From Mycobacterium sp. E183 (GTDB taxonomy: Bacteria > Actinomycetota > Actinomycetes > Mycobacteriales > Mycobacteriaceae), in contig NZ_LZJN01000133.1 of NCBI RefSeq assembly GCF_001667735.1, positions 1 to 64,000 of the forward strand: a stretch of 64,000 nucleotides of DNA, read 5' to 3'. Within the stretch, counting starts at the first letter, position 1. The number at the start of each line of letters is the position of its first letter. Position numbers and translations under genes: made by a program. Of the stretch, positions 7,470 through 15,776 are shown piece by piece. The notes under the pieces were generated by a model. It saw only the letters and a list, made by a program, of their open reading frames with translations, was not told the DNA's origin and ran no database searches.

Positions 7470-8180
7470 ATGTCCGTACACACGACCCTGCCGCCCGTGG
7501 TCGATCGACAAACCTGGCGCGCGGCGCTCGACGAACTGCGCGAACGCGAGAAGGCGGCCACCCGCGAATTGGATGCGATCGCCGCCCAGCGCCGCCGTCT
7601 GCCGATGGTCGAGTTGCCCGACTACACCCTGATGGGCGCCGACGAGCCGATTCGCCTGGCGGACGTGTTCGACGGCCGCTCGCAGTTGATCGTCTACCAC
7701 CACATGTGGTCCGACGGCGCGGAGTGGCAGTGCAGCGGGTGCACGGGCTTTACGTCGCAATTCACCCGCCTGGAGTTCCTGGACAACTATGACGCCCGGT
7801 TCGTCATCGTGACGAACGGCCCGATCGCAGAAGCTCTCGCCTACAAGCACAGGGTCGGCAACCGCATGGACTGGTATTCGTCCTCAGAGAGCCCGTTCGC
7901 CGCCGACATGGACGCGCCGCCCGGCGGCGGCTTCGGGGTCAACGTGTTCCTCCGCGACGGCGAGACCGTCTACCGCACGTGGCATACCAACGGGCGAGGC
8001 ACCGAGCAACTGAGTCACACATTCGGGCTGATCGACATCCTGCCGTGGGGCCGCCAAGAGGAATGGCTCGATTCGCCCGAAGGCTGGCCGTCACGGCCCA
8101 CCTACTCGGGGTGGCTCGACTCGCCCGCCATCGCGGCCGCCTACGGCCCCCGGACAGGTGCAGACAACGATGAACGCTGA
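7470..8180 (+). CDS. DUF899 family thioredoxin-like protein
   Basis: This 236-residue protein has the DUF899 signature: the N-terminal helix RAALDELREREKAATRELD, then RRRLPMVEL, and HMWSDGAEWQCSGCTGFTSQ with a CSGC motif at about residue 90. The fold is thioredoxin-like, with two vicinal-type cysteines. The start at 7470 (MSVHTTLPP) follows AAAGGTGGA at a suitable distance; an in-frame ATG near 7377 lacks support. The stop overlaps the next gene (SRPBCC), showing coupling. The role is not established; a redox or peroxide-related function is inferred from the fold. Confidence 0.88.
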   Translation: MSVHTTLPPVVDRQTWRAALDELREREKAATRELDAIAAQRRRLPMVELPDYTLMGADEPIRLADVFDGRSQLIVYHHMWSDGAEWQCSGCTGFTSQFTRLEFLDNYDARFVIVTNGPIAEALAYKHRVGNRMDWYSSSESPFAADMDAPPGGGFGVNVFLRDGETVYRTWHTNGRGTEQLSHTFGLIDILPWGRQEEWLDSPEGWPSRPTYSGWLDSPAIAAAYGPRTGADNDER

Positions 8181-8640
8181 ACGCTACGTCGTTACCCGCA
8201 ACATCGCCGCTACCCCGGCGGAGATCTTCGCCGTCCTCGCCGATCCGTCCCGCCACCAGAACACCGAGCCCACCGATTGGGTCCGCGATGCGGTGGACAC
8301 CGACCCCATCACCACCGCGGGACAGATGTTCGCGATGAACATGTTCCTCCCACAGGCCGGCGGCGACTACGTCACGCACAACCTGGTCGATGTCTTCGAT
8401 GCGGAGCGCTCGATCGGCTGGAAGCCGGGCGTGCTCGACGACGCCGGCAACCATACGGCCGGCGGCTGGTTCTGGCGCTACGACCTCGTCCCCAACGGCG
8501 ATGGAACGGACGTCACCCTCACGTACGACTGGAGCGGCACATCGCAGGATTTTCGGGACCGCGTGGGCAAGATTCCGATCTTCGCTGAGGATTACCTCGC
8601 CGAGTCGCTGGCCTCGCTGGAGCGCTCGGTGGTGGGCTGA
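8170..8640 (+). CDS. SRPBCC (START/Bet v1-like) domain protein
   Basis: This 156-residue protein has the helix-grip layout: VTRNIAATPAEIFAVLADPSR at the N-terminus, a central sheet with GWFWRYDLVPNGDGTDVTLTYDW, and a long C-terminal helix ending SLASLERSV. SRPBCC proteins bind hydrophobic ligands or act as polyketide cyclase or stress proteins. The ATG at 8170 overlaps the DUF899 stop by 11 bases, so the two are translationally coupled and probably act together. A GTG at 8158 is an alternative start. Confidence 0.85.
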   Translation: MNAERYVVTRNIAATPAEIFAVLADPSRHQNTEPTDWVRDAVDTDPITTAGQMFAMNMFLPQAGGDYVTHNLVDVFDAERSIGWKPGVLDDAGNHTAGGWFWRYDLVPNGDGTDVTLTYDWSGTSQDFRDRVGKIPIFAEDYLAESLASLERSVVG

Positions 8641-8660
8641 TGACTCGGGGCGCCGATCGA

Positions 8661-10952
8661 CTACTGTGCGGCCAGCGTGGAATTCGCTGAGACGCAGGAG
8701 ATCTCGGAAGCGGGCAGCGGGCTGCAGAAGAAATTTCCTTGTACTGCATCGCATCCGTAGTCCTTGAGCCGCTGGGCGGTGGCGCTGTCCTCGACACCTT
8801 CCGCAACGGTGGCGATGCCGAACGCGGATGCCAGCTCGATGACCGAGCGTGCAATGGTGGCGGCCCGGTCGTCGTGCACGATCGGCGCTATGAATTCCCG
8901 GCCGAGCTTGATCTCGTCGGCCGGGAGTTCGCGCAGATAGGTGAGAGTGGCGTAGCCGCTGCCGAAGTCGTCGATCGCCACCCGGATGCCGTTTTCACGA
9001 AGACGATTGAGCACCGTTCGGGCCCTCGCAAAGTCGGCCACCATCAAATCCTCGGTGATCTCGATCGTGAGGCAACTGGGCGGCATCCCGCGCTCCGCGA
9101 GCACGGACATGATGCGGTCCGGCAGCGCATCATTGTCTAGAGACGGCGCCCCCAGGTTGATTGCGACCGGGATCGCTGTGCCCGCCGCGTACCACGCGGC
9201 AGCGTCGGAGACGGCCCGCGTCAGCACCAGATCGGTAAGCACATGTATCAGCCCGTGTTCGCGGACCAGCGGTAAGAACTCGTCGGGGCCCAGCACGCCG
9301 AACCGCGGGTGCTGCCAGCGCACCAGCGCCTCTACTCCGGTCACCGAACCGGTCGACATGGAAAATTTCGGCTGGTAGAGCAAGGTCAGCGAATCGTTCT
9401 CAATGGCCCGTCTCAGTTCGCCGAGCAGTTGCAATCGCGCGATGGCACCGGCATGCGGCGGCAACCCGGCGAGCTGCGCGTCCATCTCAGAGTTGAACGT
9501 CCGCACGTTGGTGGAGCTGGGCAGCCGGGCGTACGACCGTGCGGCATCGGCCTGTTTGAGAAGATCGCCCGGCGTCAGGGCCTGTGTTCCGGCCGAGGCC
9601 ACGCCGATGCTCAGACGTACGTCCAGCCGGTGATCCTCGACGGCGACGGGTTCCTCGAAAGACCTTGCCAGTCCGTTGGCAACCTGCTCGGCCACGTCGG
9701 GACGGTCCTCGACCAACACCGCAAACTCGTCGCCCCCCATCCGCGCAACGGTGTGGCTGTCGCTGATGTTGGCCTGGATCCGCTCGCCGACGTCGCGTAG
9801 CAGTTCGTCGCCCACGTCGTAACCGAGCGTGTCATTCACCAGCTTGAAATCGTCGACGCCCACCGTCATCACGCTGACGGGCACGTCGTGCTGAACGTGG
9901 AGGCGAAGCGCATGCGCCAGGCGATCGTTGAACAGGCGGTGATTTGCCAACCCGGTCAGCGGGTCCCGCAAAGCGGCGTCGGATACCGCGGCGAGGAGGC
10001 GTTGCTTTCGGTCCAGGAGCAAGATGTGGCGGGCCACGGTGGTGACGAACAGCACCACGCAGACCGAGAAGATGAACGCCTCACCCCGGTACGCCGGCCA
10101 AAAGTGCACGGCGGCAACGGCAATGGCCAGCAGCACGGCCAGGTACGGCAGCCAGAGCGCCGCTCGCGACGACGGTTGCGAAAACCCGAAGTCGGGCTCC
10201 GGTCCCGGCCGAGAAGTAAGACCGGACAGCGAGAAAAAGTACATGCCGACGGCCCAACCGAGAACGACGAGGTCGTTCGGTGCCCGGTCCGCATGATCCT
10301 GATAGGCGTGGACCACCCCGGCGGCGGCGATGATTCCCCATCCCAGCATCATCAGCGTCGGGGAAAGCTTGCGGCCCGGCTCGGCCTTGCGCACCACGAT
10401 GAAGGCAGTGGCGACAAGCCCTAAATACACGCCGGCGGCGGCGGCCAACACCACTTGCGGGACGCTGAACGTCACTGCGAGTCGAGCCGTCCGCCCCAGC
10501 GGCAGAATGACGAGCACCACCAACAGCGACGCGGTGATGAGGATGCCGTCGAGGAGGAGGCCGATCCCGAATCGGGAGTCGTCCCGGCTGGGAATCGTGA
10601 TCGCGGCGCCCAACGCGCACAGCGGCAAAATCAGGTAGCCCAGGTTGGCCGGCGAGAGGTCCGCGACCGGAAGAGCGCCTCCCAAGGCGACGTAGCACCA
10701 CACCGCTTCGCCCGCGGTCCAACCGACCAATCCGGTAGACATGGCGGCCCAGGCCAGGCGCTGGCGGCCTCGAGAACCGTGGGCGGCTATGACCGCACAC
10801 GCAATGGCGAGTATGCCCGCAACGACCGAGCCCGCCGGGGCGAGTACCGCCCGGCCCGGGGCGCTCGAGGTCAACAACGTCGCCGCGAACACGACGAGCC
10901 CGACGGTTGCCAACACGACCAGCACCAGTCGGCTCCGTGTCAGTGACAACAT
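8661..10952 (-). CDS. Membrane GGDEF-EAL protein (c-di-GMP synthesis/hydrolysis)
   Basis: This is a 763-residue protein. The N-terminal 300 residues hold about eight or nine membrane segments. The GGDEF domain follows (about 325-485): RDPLTGLANHRLFNDRL and an intact RMGGDEFAVL catalytic loop. The EAL domain (about 510-750) has GVEALVRWQHP, ITEDLMV, AIDDFGSGYATL, ELPADEIKLG and VAEGVED, so the residues for phosphodiesterase activity are largely present. It may make and degrade c-di-GMP in response to a membrane signal. Start 10952 (MLSLTRSR) is preferred over 11057: the extra 35 codons have A-rich third positions unlike the rest of the gene. It is convergent with the SRPBCC gene. Confidence 0.9.
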   Translation of the reverse strand: MLSLTRSRLVLVVLATVGLVVFAATLLTSSAPGRAVLAPAGSVVAGILAIACAVIAAHGSRGRQRLAWAAMSTGLVGWTAGEAVWCYVALGGALPVADLSPANLGYLILPLCALGAAITIPSRDDSRFGIGLLLDGILITASLLVVLVILPLGRTARLAVTFSVPQVVLAAAAGVYLGLVATAFIVVRKAEPGRKLSPTLMMLGWGIIAAAGVVHAYQDHADRAPNDLVVLGWAVGMYFFSLSGLTSRPGPEPDFGFSQPSSRAALWLPYLAVLLAIAVAAVHFWPAYRGEAFIFSVCVVLFVTTVARHILLLDRKQRLLAAVSDAALRDPLTGLANHRLFNDRLAHALRLHVQHDVPVSVMTVGVDDFKLVNDTLGYDVGDELLRDVGERIQANISDSHTVARMGGDEFAVLVEDRPDVAEQVANGLARSFEEPVAVEDHRLDVRLSIGVASAGTQALTPGDLLKQADAARSYARLPSSTNVRTFNSEMDAQLAGLPPHAGAIARLQLLGELRRAIENDSLTLLYQPKFSMSTGSVTGVEALVRWQHPRFGVLGPDEFLPLVREHGLIHVLTDLVLTRAVSDAAAWYAAGTAIPVAINLGAPSLDNDALPDRIMSVLAERGMPPSCLTIEITEDLMVADFARARTVLNRLRENGIRVAIDDFGSGYATLTYLRELPADEIKLGREFIAPIVHDDRAATIARSVIELASAFGIATVAEGVEDSATAQRLKDYGCDAVQGNFFCSPLPASEISCVSANSTLAAQ

Positions 10953-11226
10953 TCCCCTTACTCTGTCGGGCGAGGTTCGCAAGCAGGATAAGACACACCG
11001 CGAAAGTACTTCTGCGGATTTGCTTACCTGTTTCTCGGCCATTACGGAGCTGAACATCTCACCCGGGTCGAGTCGATTCGGCTAGCCGAAGGCCGCCTCC
11101 ACGCGCTTCGCGCCGCGCGACAGGGCGCGGCCTGCGCAGCGCTGAGCGATGAGGCCCGCCCGGATCTGACTTCGACGAGAACCTTCTAGGGCCGCGGATG
11201 CGTCGGGCGGTGCCCCGGGAGCGTTG

Positions 11227-11583
11227 TCAGGTGCAAAGGGACGGGGCGTCGCACACATTGCCGGGGCAATAGATCGAATGTGCGGCATCGACCATGGTTC
11301 CGACGTCTAACAGGGTGACGCCCCGCGCGTTCAGGTGGGCGTGCACGTCGTCGGCGATCTGTTGGGGCGTCCAGCCCCAGGTGAGGTCGTAACAGATCAG
11401 GTGCGCCTCCCCGATCAGCGCCTCCTCCGTCTGCGGTGGCCAGGTCAGGCCGACGGCGTGCAGCTGTGCGAGGTAGGCGTCGTCCTGGGGGGTATTGGCA
11501 GTTGCGGTGGCGGCGCTGCCGACGAGGGCAGCGCCGGCCATCAACGGAATGCTCAGTGCGGCCAGCCAGCGAGGTGAGGGCAT
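11227..11583 (-). CDS. DUF732 secreted protein
   Basis: This 118-residue protein has a signal peptide (residues 1-29, ending ATA-N) and a DUF732 domain: DDAYLAQLHAVGLTWP, LICYDLTWGWTPQQIADDV and a final cysteine-rich SIYCPGNVC. The two conserved cysteines (LICYD and IYCPG) are kept. DUF732 is common among mycobacterial secreted proteins and has no assigned function. The C-terminus is extended by about eight residues (NVCDAPSLCT) with two more cysteines than the copy at 39396-39719. Confidence 0.88.
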   Translation of the reverse strand: MPSPRWLAALSIPLMAGAALVGSAATATANTPQDDAYLAQLHAVGLTWPPQTEEALIGEAHLICYDLTWGWTPQQIADDVHAHLNARGVTLLDVGTMVDAAHSIYCPGNVCDAPSLCT

Positions 11584-11739
11584 TCGATTCGCTCCCTTTC
11601 TGCCGGGCCGCCATACCTGCGGGGCTCAAAGCAGCACGGATGAAGAATATCGAAAGCTCCGGAAGCTGGCTCGCTGAAATGACAGCGCGTTTGACGACCC
11701 GTGGGCCGCCTGCGCGCGATGCAAGGGGCGGTCGGTAGC

Positions 11740-12300
11740 GTGACGGCCGTGAAGTCTTCCGTGGTGTATTCCTGTGTCGCGGCCTGCGTCGCGGCGACCG
11801 TCTTGGCGATAGCCGCGCCGGACACCGCGCTGGCAGCCGGTTCATGCCCGACGGCGCTACCGCAGAGCGGTGGAACGCCCGACTGGACACTGACCGGGAC
11901 CACCGGCAGCGTCGCGGTCACCGGATCCACCGACACGACAGCTCCGCGCGTGGACGTGACGCCCCCGTTCAGCGTGACCCAGACCCAGGTGCACACCCTG
12001 CACGCCGGAGACGGACCGGTGGTCTCACCCGCGGCCACGGTGTCGGTCTGCTACATGGGGGTCAATGGGCGTGACGGGTCGGTATTCGACAGCTCCTACC
12101 AACGCGGCGCCGCCATCGATTTCCCGCTCAACGGCGTCGTGCCCGGCTTCCAGAAGGCCATCGCGGGACAAAAGGTGGGATCCACGGTCGCCGTCGCGAT
12201 GACCTCGGCCGATGGCTACCCCAACGGTCAGCCCAGCGCCGGCATCCGCCCGGGTGACTCGCTCGTCTTCGCGATCAAGATCCTGAGCGCCTCGGGCTAG
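11740..12300 (+). CDS. Secreted FKBP-type peptidyl-prolyl isomerase
   Basis: This is a 186-residue protein with a signal peptide (hydrophobic stretch to about residue 32, LAA-G) and an FKBP domain at about residues 95-186: VSVCYMGVNGRDGSVFDSSY, PLNGVVPGFQKAIAGQKVGS and RPGDSLVFAIKIL. These match the FKBP core (FDSS, VIPGW-like VVPGF, FxIxLL-like end). It would catalyse proline isomerisation outside the membrane. GTG 11740 is chosen with AAGGGG about 11 bases upstream; GTG 11749 or ATG 11719 are alternatives. The N-terminal 60 mature residues are Thr/Ser-rich. Confidence 0.85.
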   Translation: MTAVKSSVVYSCVAACVAATVLAIAAPDTALAAGSCPTALPQSGGTPDWTLTGTTGSVAVTGSTDTTAPRVDVTPPFSVTQTQVHTLHAGDGPVVSPAATVSVCYMGVNGRDGSVFDSSYQRGAAIDFPLNGVVPGFQKAIAGQKVGSTVAVAMTSADGYPNGQPSAGIRPGDSLVFAIKILSASG

Positions 12301-12325
12301 CTTCGCGCACCAAACCCCTTGGCGC

Positions 12326-12582
12326 TCAACTGTTCAGCGGTGCGAACATGAGCGCGGGATCGATGCCGAGCTGCTGAGCGACGTGCGTCGTGTCCCAATA
12401 CTCCCGCCAGTACGTGATCGCGCCGTCGCGGACTCCGAAGAACGCCGTGACGTAGAACGTGACGGCGACGCCGTTCATGGCGTTCACATCGACGCGCTCG
12501 ACGACGACTTCGTTCCTTGCGCGTCGGTGTTTGCCGAACTGTAGATGTCGACGCTCGTCTGCGTTCGGCTTCGCGAGAAAGC
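12326..12582 (-). pseudogene. Remnant of a SnoaL/NTF2-like (limonene-epoxide-hydrolase-type) protein
   Basis: On the minus strand an open frame without its own credible start ends at the TGA 12326-12328. It reads RNEVVVERVDVNAMNG, then VRDGAITYWREYWDT, the last two strands of an NTF2-like fold, where YWREYWD is typical of SnoaL/LEH-type proteins. The N-terminal half, with the first helices, is absent; the frame abuts the stop of the phytochrome gene at 12583. This is best read as a 3' fragment left by a deletion. A very short translated product cannot be excluded. Confidence 0.55.
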
Positions 12583-14868
12583 TCAGGGACGACGCAGGGC
12601 GACGATGGTGACGTCGTCTTCGATGTGGCCCGACGCCATCTCCGTCCAGATCCGGGACGCGGGTGGCTCGCCGGCGCGGCTCAGGGTCGCGGCCAACCGG
12701 TCGAGGCCATCGTCGATCGCCTCCCCGCGACGCTCCACCAGTCCGTCGGAGTACAAGACCAGCCCGTGCCCGGGCTCGATGGTGAACGTGCTCGGCGCGT
12801 AGGTCACGCCCTTGATGCCGATCGGTGGTGACAGCCGTATGGGCGCGGCGACGGCCGCCGGCACCCTGTTGGTCAGGAACGGCATCAAGTGGCCGGCCGA
12901 CGCGGCCTCCACGTGTCCCGAGGACAGGTCGACCCGGGCGGCGACGACGGTGGCGAATGCGCCGGGCAGCATGTGCAAGCAGAACTCATTGAGCTGTCCG
13001 AGGGCCTCGGCCGGTTGCGCCCCGGCGAACAGCTGGGCGCGCAGGGCGTTGCGCAGCGCCGCCATGATCCCGGCGGCCGCGATGCCGTGTCCGGCGACGT
13101 CGCCGATCAGCACGATCAGCCTGCCGTCGCGCAGCTCGAACGCGTCGTACCAGTCGCCGCCGACGTTGTCGCCCGCGGCCGGCTCGTAGTGGGCGGACAG
13201 GTGCCAGCTCTCGAGCGTCGGGATCGCCTCGGGCAGCAGGCTGCGTTGCAGCGTCTCGGCCACCCGCAGCGCGCTCCGCGTGCGGCGGTACAGCGACTCC
13301 ACCAGATGGCGGCGCAATGCTCCGGCGGATTCGGCATCGTTCGGCGTCCACGGCTCGCAACGCCGGCGAACCACCTCGCGCCACCGCTCGAACGACTTGC
13401 GCGGGCTCAGCCTGACCGCCGCGCCCTCGCTGACCGCTATCGCCTTGTTGTGCGGGTCTCCGCCCCAGTCCACCGAGCGCAGCACCTCGCGCCGAAACCA
13501 GACGGCGTGCTGGCCATCGGGCAGGTTGATCGCGAGCGCGCCGGCGGCCAGTTGAGGATCGAGGCCGAGCCCGGGCAACTCGCGCGACAAGCAATCGGTC
13601 ACGGCGACCTCGTCGTCCGCGCCGCGGGCCCAGCCCATGACGGCGGCGACCACCTCCGGCGGCGGAACCGAGCCGAGGGCCCGGCGATCGCCCTGAATGT
13701 CCACGACGACACCGTCGGCGGGCACGAGATCGAGCAGGTCGGGCGCCCCGAGCAGCGCCCCCGTCAGGGACTCGGCGTCGTTGAGCGTGGCGGCGGTCAG
13801 CTTGCCCAGCACCGCCTGTGCGGCCAGCCGCCTGTGCAGCTGCTCGTCTTCGAACCGATCCACGAGCCGCAGCGACAGGGTGGAGCCGAGGAACTCCGCC
13901 GCCGCTCGGGTGCCGAACGGCGGCAGGTGGGCGCCGGCGTAGTGGTGGCAGGCGATGAGGCCCCACAATCTCCCCTGCCGTAGCAACGAGATCGACATCG
14001 AGGCGTGCACGCCCATGTTCTGCAGGTATTCGATGTGCATGGGCGAGACGCTGCGCAGCGTCGCGTACGTGAGGTCCAGCGGCATGCCGCTCGCCGGGTC
14101 GACGGACGGCACCAGCGGCGCCGGCGTGTAGTCGACGTCGGAGATCAGGCGAATCCAATTCTTCTCGTACAGCGCACGCGCCTGCGCCGGGATGTCGGTG
14201 GACGGGTAGTGCAAACCGAGGAAGGAGTTCAGGTCCTCCCGCTTGGATTCGGCGACGACCTCGCCGTTGTACTCCTCGTCGTAGCGGTACACCATCACCC
14301 GGTCGAACGCGGTCAGGTCGCGAACCGCCCGCGCGGCGGTGTCGTAGAGCTCGGGCAGCGTCTCGGCCCGGTTCAACTCCTCCACCGCACCCCGCACCGC
14401 CTGGTAGGTGTTCGGAAACGACACCGGCCGCTCGCCGTAGGCGATCTCGAGCTCCACCAGGAGCACACCGCCGAAGTCGTGGTGCACGATGGCGTCGAAC
14501 GCGCGCGGCTCGCCGCCGACGTCGATCGAGCACTCGATCGGGTTGCGATGTCGTAAGTCGCCGTAGGTCCTGGCCGTCTGCTCGATGCGAGCGGCCTGCT
14601 CGGGACCGATCAGTGCCGACAGGTGCCGCCCCAGGACGGCATCCACTGGTCGACCGAGCAGGTCGCCGACGTTGGCGCTGACCTGCCGCACCTCGAAATC
14701 GGACTCGCGCACCACCGCGAGGACACCGCGCGGCTGGATGCTTCCCGGGACATGGATCGGCTCGCGCGCGCAGTTATCGAGGTCAATCGGCGTGCCGACC
14801 GGAAGGAGGTCGTCGCTCGGCGGGCTCTCCACCGTGCCCCGAAGGACACGGGAATCGCCGCTCTTCAC
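12583..14868 (-). CDS. Bacteriophytochrome with SpoIIE/PP2C phosphatase output
   Basis: This is a 761-residue light receptor. The PAS region has DNCAREPIHVPGSIQPRG, where Cys33 aligns with the biliverdin-binding cysteine of bacteriophytochromes. The GAF domain has VMVYRYDEEYNGEVVAE, YPSTDIPAQARALY and MGVHASMSISLL with LWGLIACHHY. The PHY domain has the tongue motif SPRKSFERW (around 480). Instead of a histidine kinase, residues about 535-761 form a SpoIIE-type PP2C phosphatase: GGDWYD (570-575), GDVAGHG, YSDGLVERR and a final DDVTIVALR. Light would control dephosphorylation of an anti-anti-sigma-like partner, which is not encoded nearby. It is divergent from a heme oxygenase gene that would supply biliverdin. 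Confidence 0.93.
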   Translation of the reverse strand: MKSGDSRVLRGTVESPPSDDLLPVGTPIDLDNCAREPIHVPGSIQPRGVLAVVRESDFEVRQVSANVGDLLGRPVDAVLGRHLSALIGPEQAARIEQTARTYGDLRHRNPIECSIDVGGEPRAFDAIVHHDFGGVLLVELEIAYGERPVSFPNTYQAVRGAVEELNRAETLPELYDTAARAVRDLTAFDRVMVYRYDEEYNGEVVAESKREDLNSFLGLHYPSTDIPAQARALYEKNWIRLISDVDYTPAPLVPSVDPASGMPLDLTYATLRSVSPMHIEYLQNMGVHASMSISLLRQGRLWGLIACHHYAGAHLPPFGTRAAAEFLGSTLSLRLVDRFEDEQLHRRLAAQAVLGKLTAATLNDAESLTGALLGAPDLLDLVPADGVVVDIQGDRRALGSVPPPEVVAAVMGWARGADDEVAVTDCLSRELPGLGLDPQLAAGALAINLPDGQHAVWFRREVLRSVDWGGDPHNKAIAVSEGAAVRLSPRKSFERWREVVRRRCEPWTPNDAESAGALRRHLVESLYRRTRSALRVAETLQRSLLPEAIPTLESWHLSAHYEPAAGDNVGGDWYDAFELRDGRLIVLIGDVAGHGIAAAGIMAALRNALRAQLFAGAQPAEALGQLNEFCLHMLPGAFATVVAARVDLSSGHVEAASAGHLMPFLTNRVPAAVAAPIRLSPPIGIKGVTYAPSTFTIEPGHGLVLYSDGLVERRGEAIDDGLDRLAATLSRAGEPPASRIWTEMASGHIEDDVTIVALRRP

Positions 14869-15113
14869 GCAATCAGCTCTGTCGGTTCGCCGACGGGTGG
14901 CCGCCCGGGGCCCGATGTCAAAGCCCGATACCTAGAGCACCCAATTTATTTCCCCTCCCTACGCGCCGAGTCGAGATTCGACGACGACGCCGGTGGGGCC
15001 ACCCCGTTGCTTGAGGCTCACCCGTTTCATCCGTGTCAATTACTCGAGCCTAGGCGTTGCGGTTGCCTCCGTCACCTTCATGCCCGCAATCGCCAAGGTA
15101 ATCTGAGCAGGAC
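14869..15113. promoter_or_regulatory. Divergent control region of phytochrome and heme oxygenase genes
   Basis: This 245-base region separates the two divergent starts and should contain both promoters. It includes a short AT-rich stretch (AATTTATTT near 14944). No clear inverted repeat or confident -35/-10 pair was found by eye. The shared region suggests coordinated expression, which is an inference. Confidence 0.45.
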
Positions 15114-15746
15114 ATGCGCCCGATTGACAGTCCAACCCGCGGCCGATTGTCGATCGCGATGAAGGAGGGGTCGGCGGCCGAACACGTCGCCGCCGAGCAG
15201 AGCGCTTTCATTTCCGAACTGCTGGCCGGCCGGGTGACCGCGCGCGGCTATTCCGAATATCTGCTTCGGCTACGCGTGGTGTACGCCGCCCTCGAGGATG
15301 CCATGCGGGCCTGTCGCAAGGACCCCATGGTCGCCGCCGTGTACGACCCGGCATTGGAGCGCGTCGCGGCCATCGACGCCGATCTGCGGCACTGGCGCAC
15401 CGACGGCACGCGGGATGTCGACTCCCCCGCCGCGACCGCATACAGCGAGCGGATCGCCGCGCTGGCGTGGGGTGGCTCGCTTCTGGCCCACCACTACACG
15501 CGCTACCTCGGAGACCTCTCCGGAGGCCGGATCATCCTCCACGCCCTCGATCGCGCATTTGATCTTCGCGGCGTCGGGGTCGCGTTCTACGAATTCCCCA
15601 TGCGGCCCAAGCCGTACAAAGACTCCTATCGTGCCCGCCTTGACGCGCTCCGCCCGAGCGCGCGCGACGTCGATCGCATCGTCGCCGAGGTCAGAGTGGC
15701 CTTCGGGTTGAATCACGCACTGCTCGACGAACTCGCCGGCGACTAG
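15114..15746 (+). CDS. Heme oxygenase (biliverdin-producing)
   Basis: This 210-residue protein belongs to the HO-1/HmuO/BphO family. His24 in EHVAAEQSAF aligns with the proximal heme ligand. HHYTRYLGDLSGGRII is the distal-helix signature, with the flexible glycines over the heme. The product of such enzymes is biliverdin plus CO and iron. Location back to back with a bacteriophytochrome marks it as the chromophore-supplying enzyme (BphO-like) rather than an iron-scavenging one. The start is the ATG at 15114, with GAGCAGGA just upstream; the conserved part begins at about residue 12. The gene is convergent with the next one, 30 bases away. Confidence 0.93.
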   Translation: MRPIDSPTRGRLSIAMKEGSAAEHVAAEQSAFISELLAGRVTARGYSEYLLRLRVVYAALEDAMRACRKDPMVAAVYDPALERVAAIDADLRHWRTDGTRDVDSPAATAYSERIAALAWGGSLLAHHYTRYLGDLSGGRIILHALDRAFDLRGVGVAFYEFPMRPKPYKDSYRARLDALRPSARDVDRIVAEVRVAFGLNHALLDELAGD

Positions 15747-15776
15747 CGCCGGCGCTGCCGCGATCGCGCGAGGCGC

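Noticed and set aside
10953..11057. 35-codon N-terminal extension of the GGDEF-EAL protein
   Set aside because: Third positions are rich in A, unlike the rest of the gene; the stretch is more likely promoter or leader.
11082..11226. Minus-strand frame ending RALSRGAKRVEAAFG between DUF732 and GGDEF-EAL genes
   Set aside because: The ending looks protein-like, but there is no independent start and no recognised family, so it is not called.
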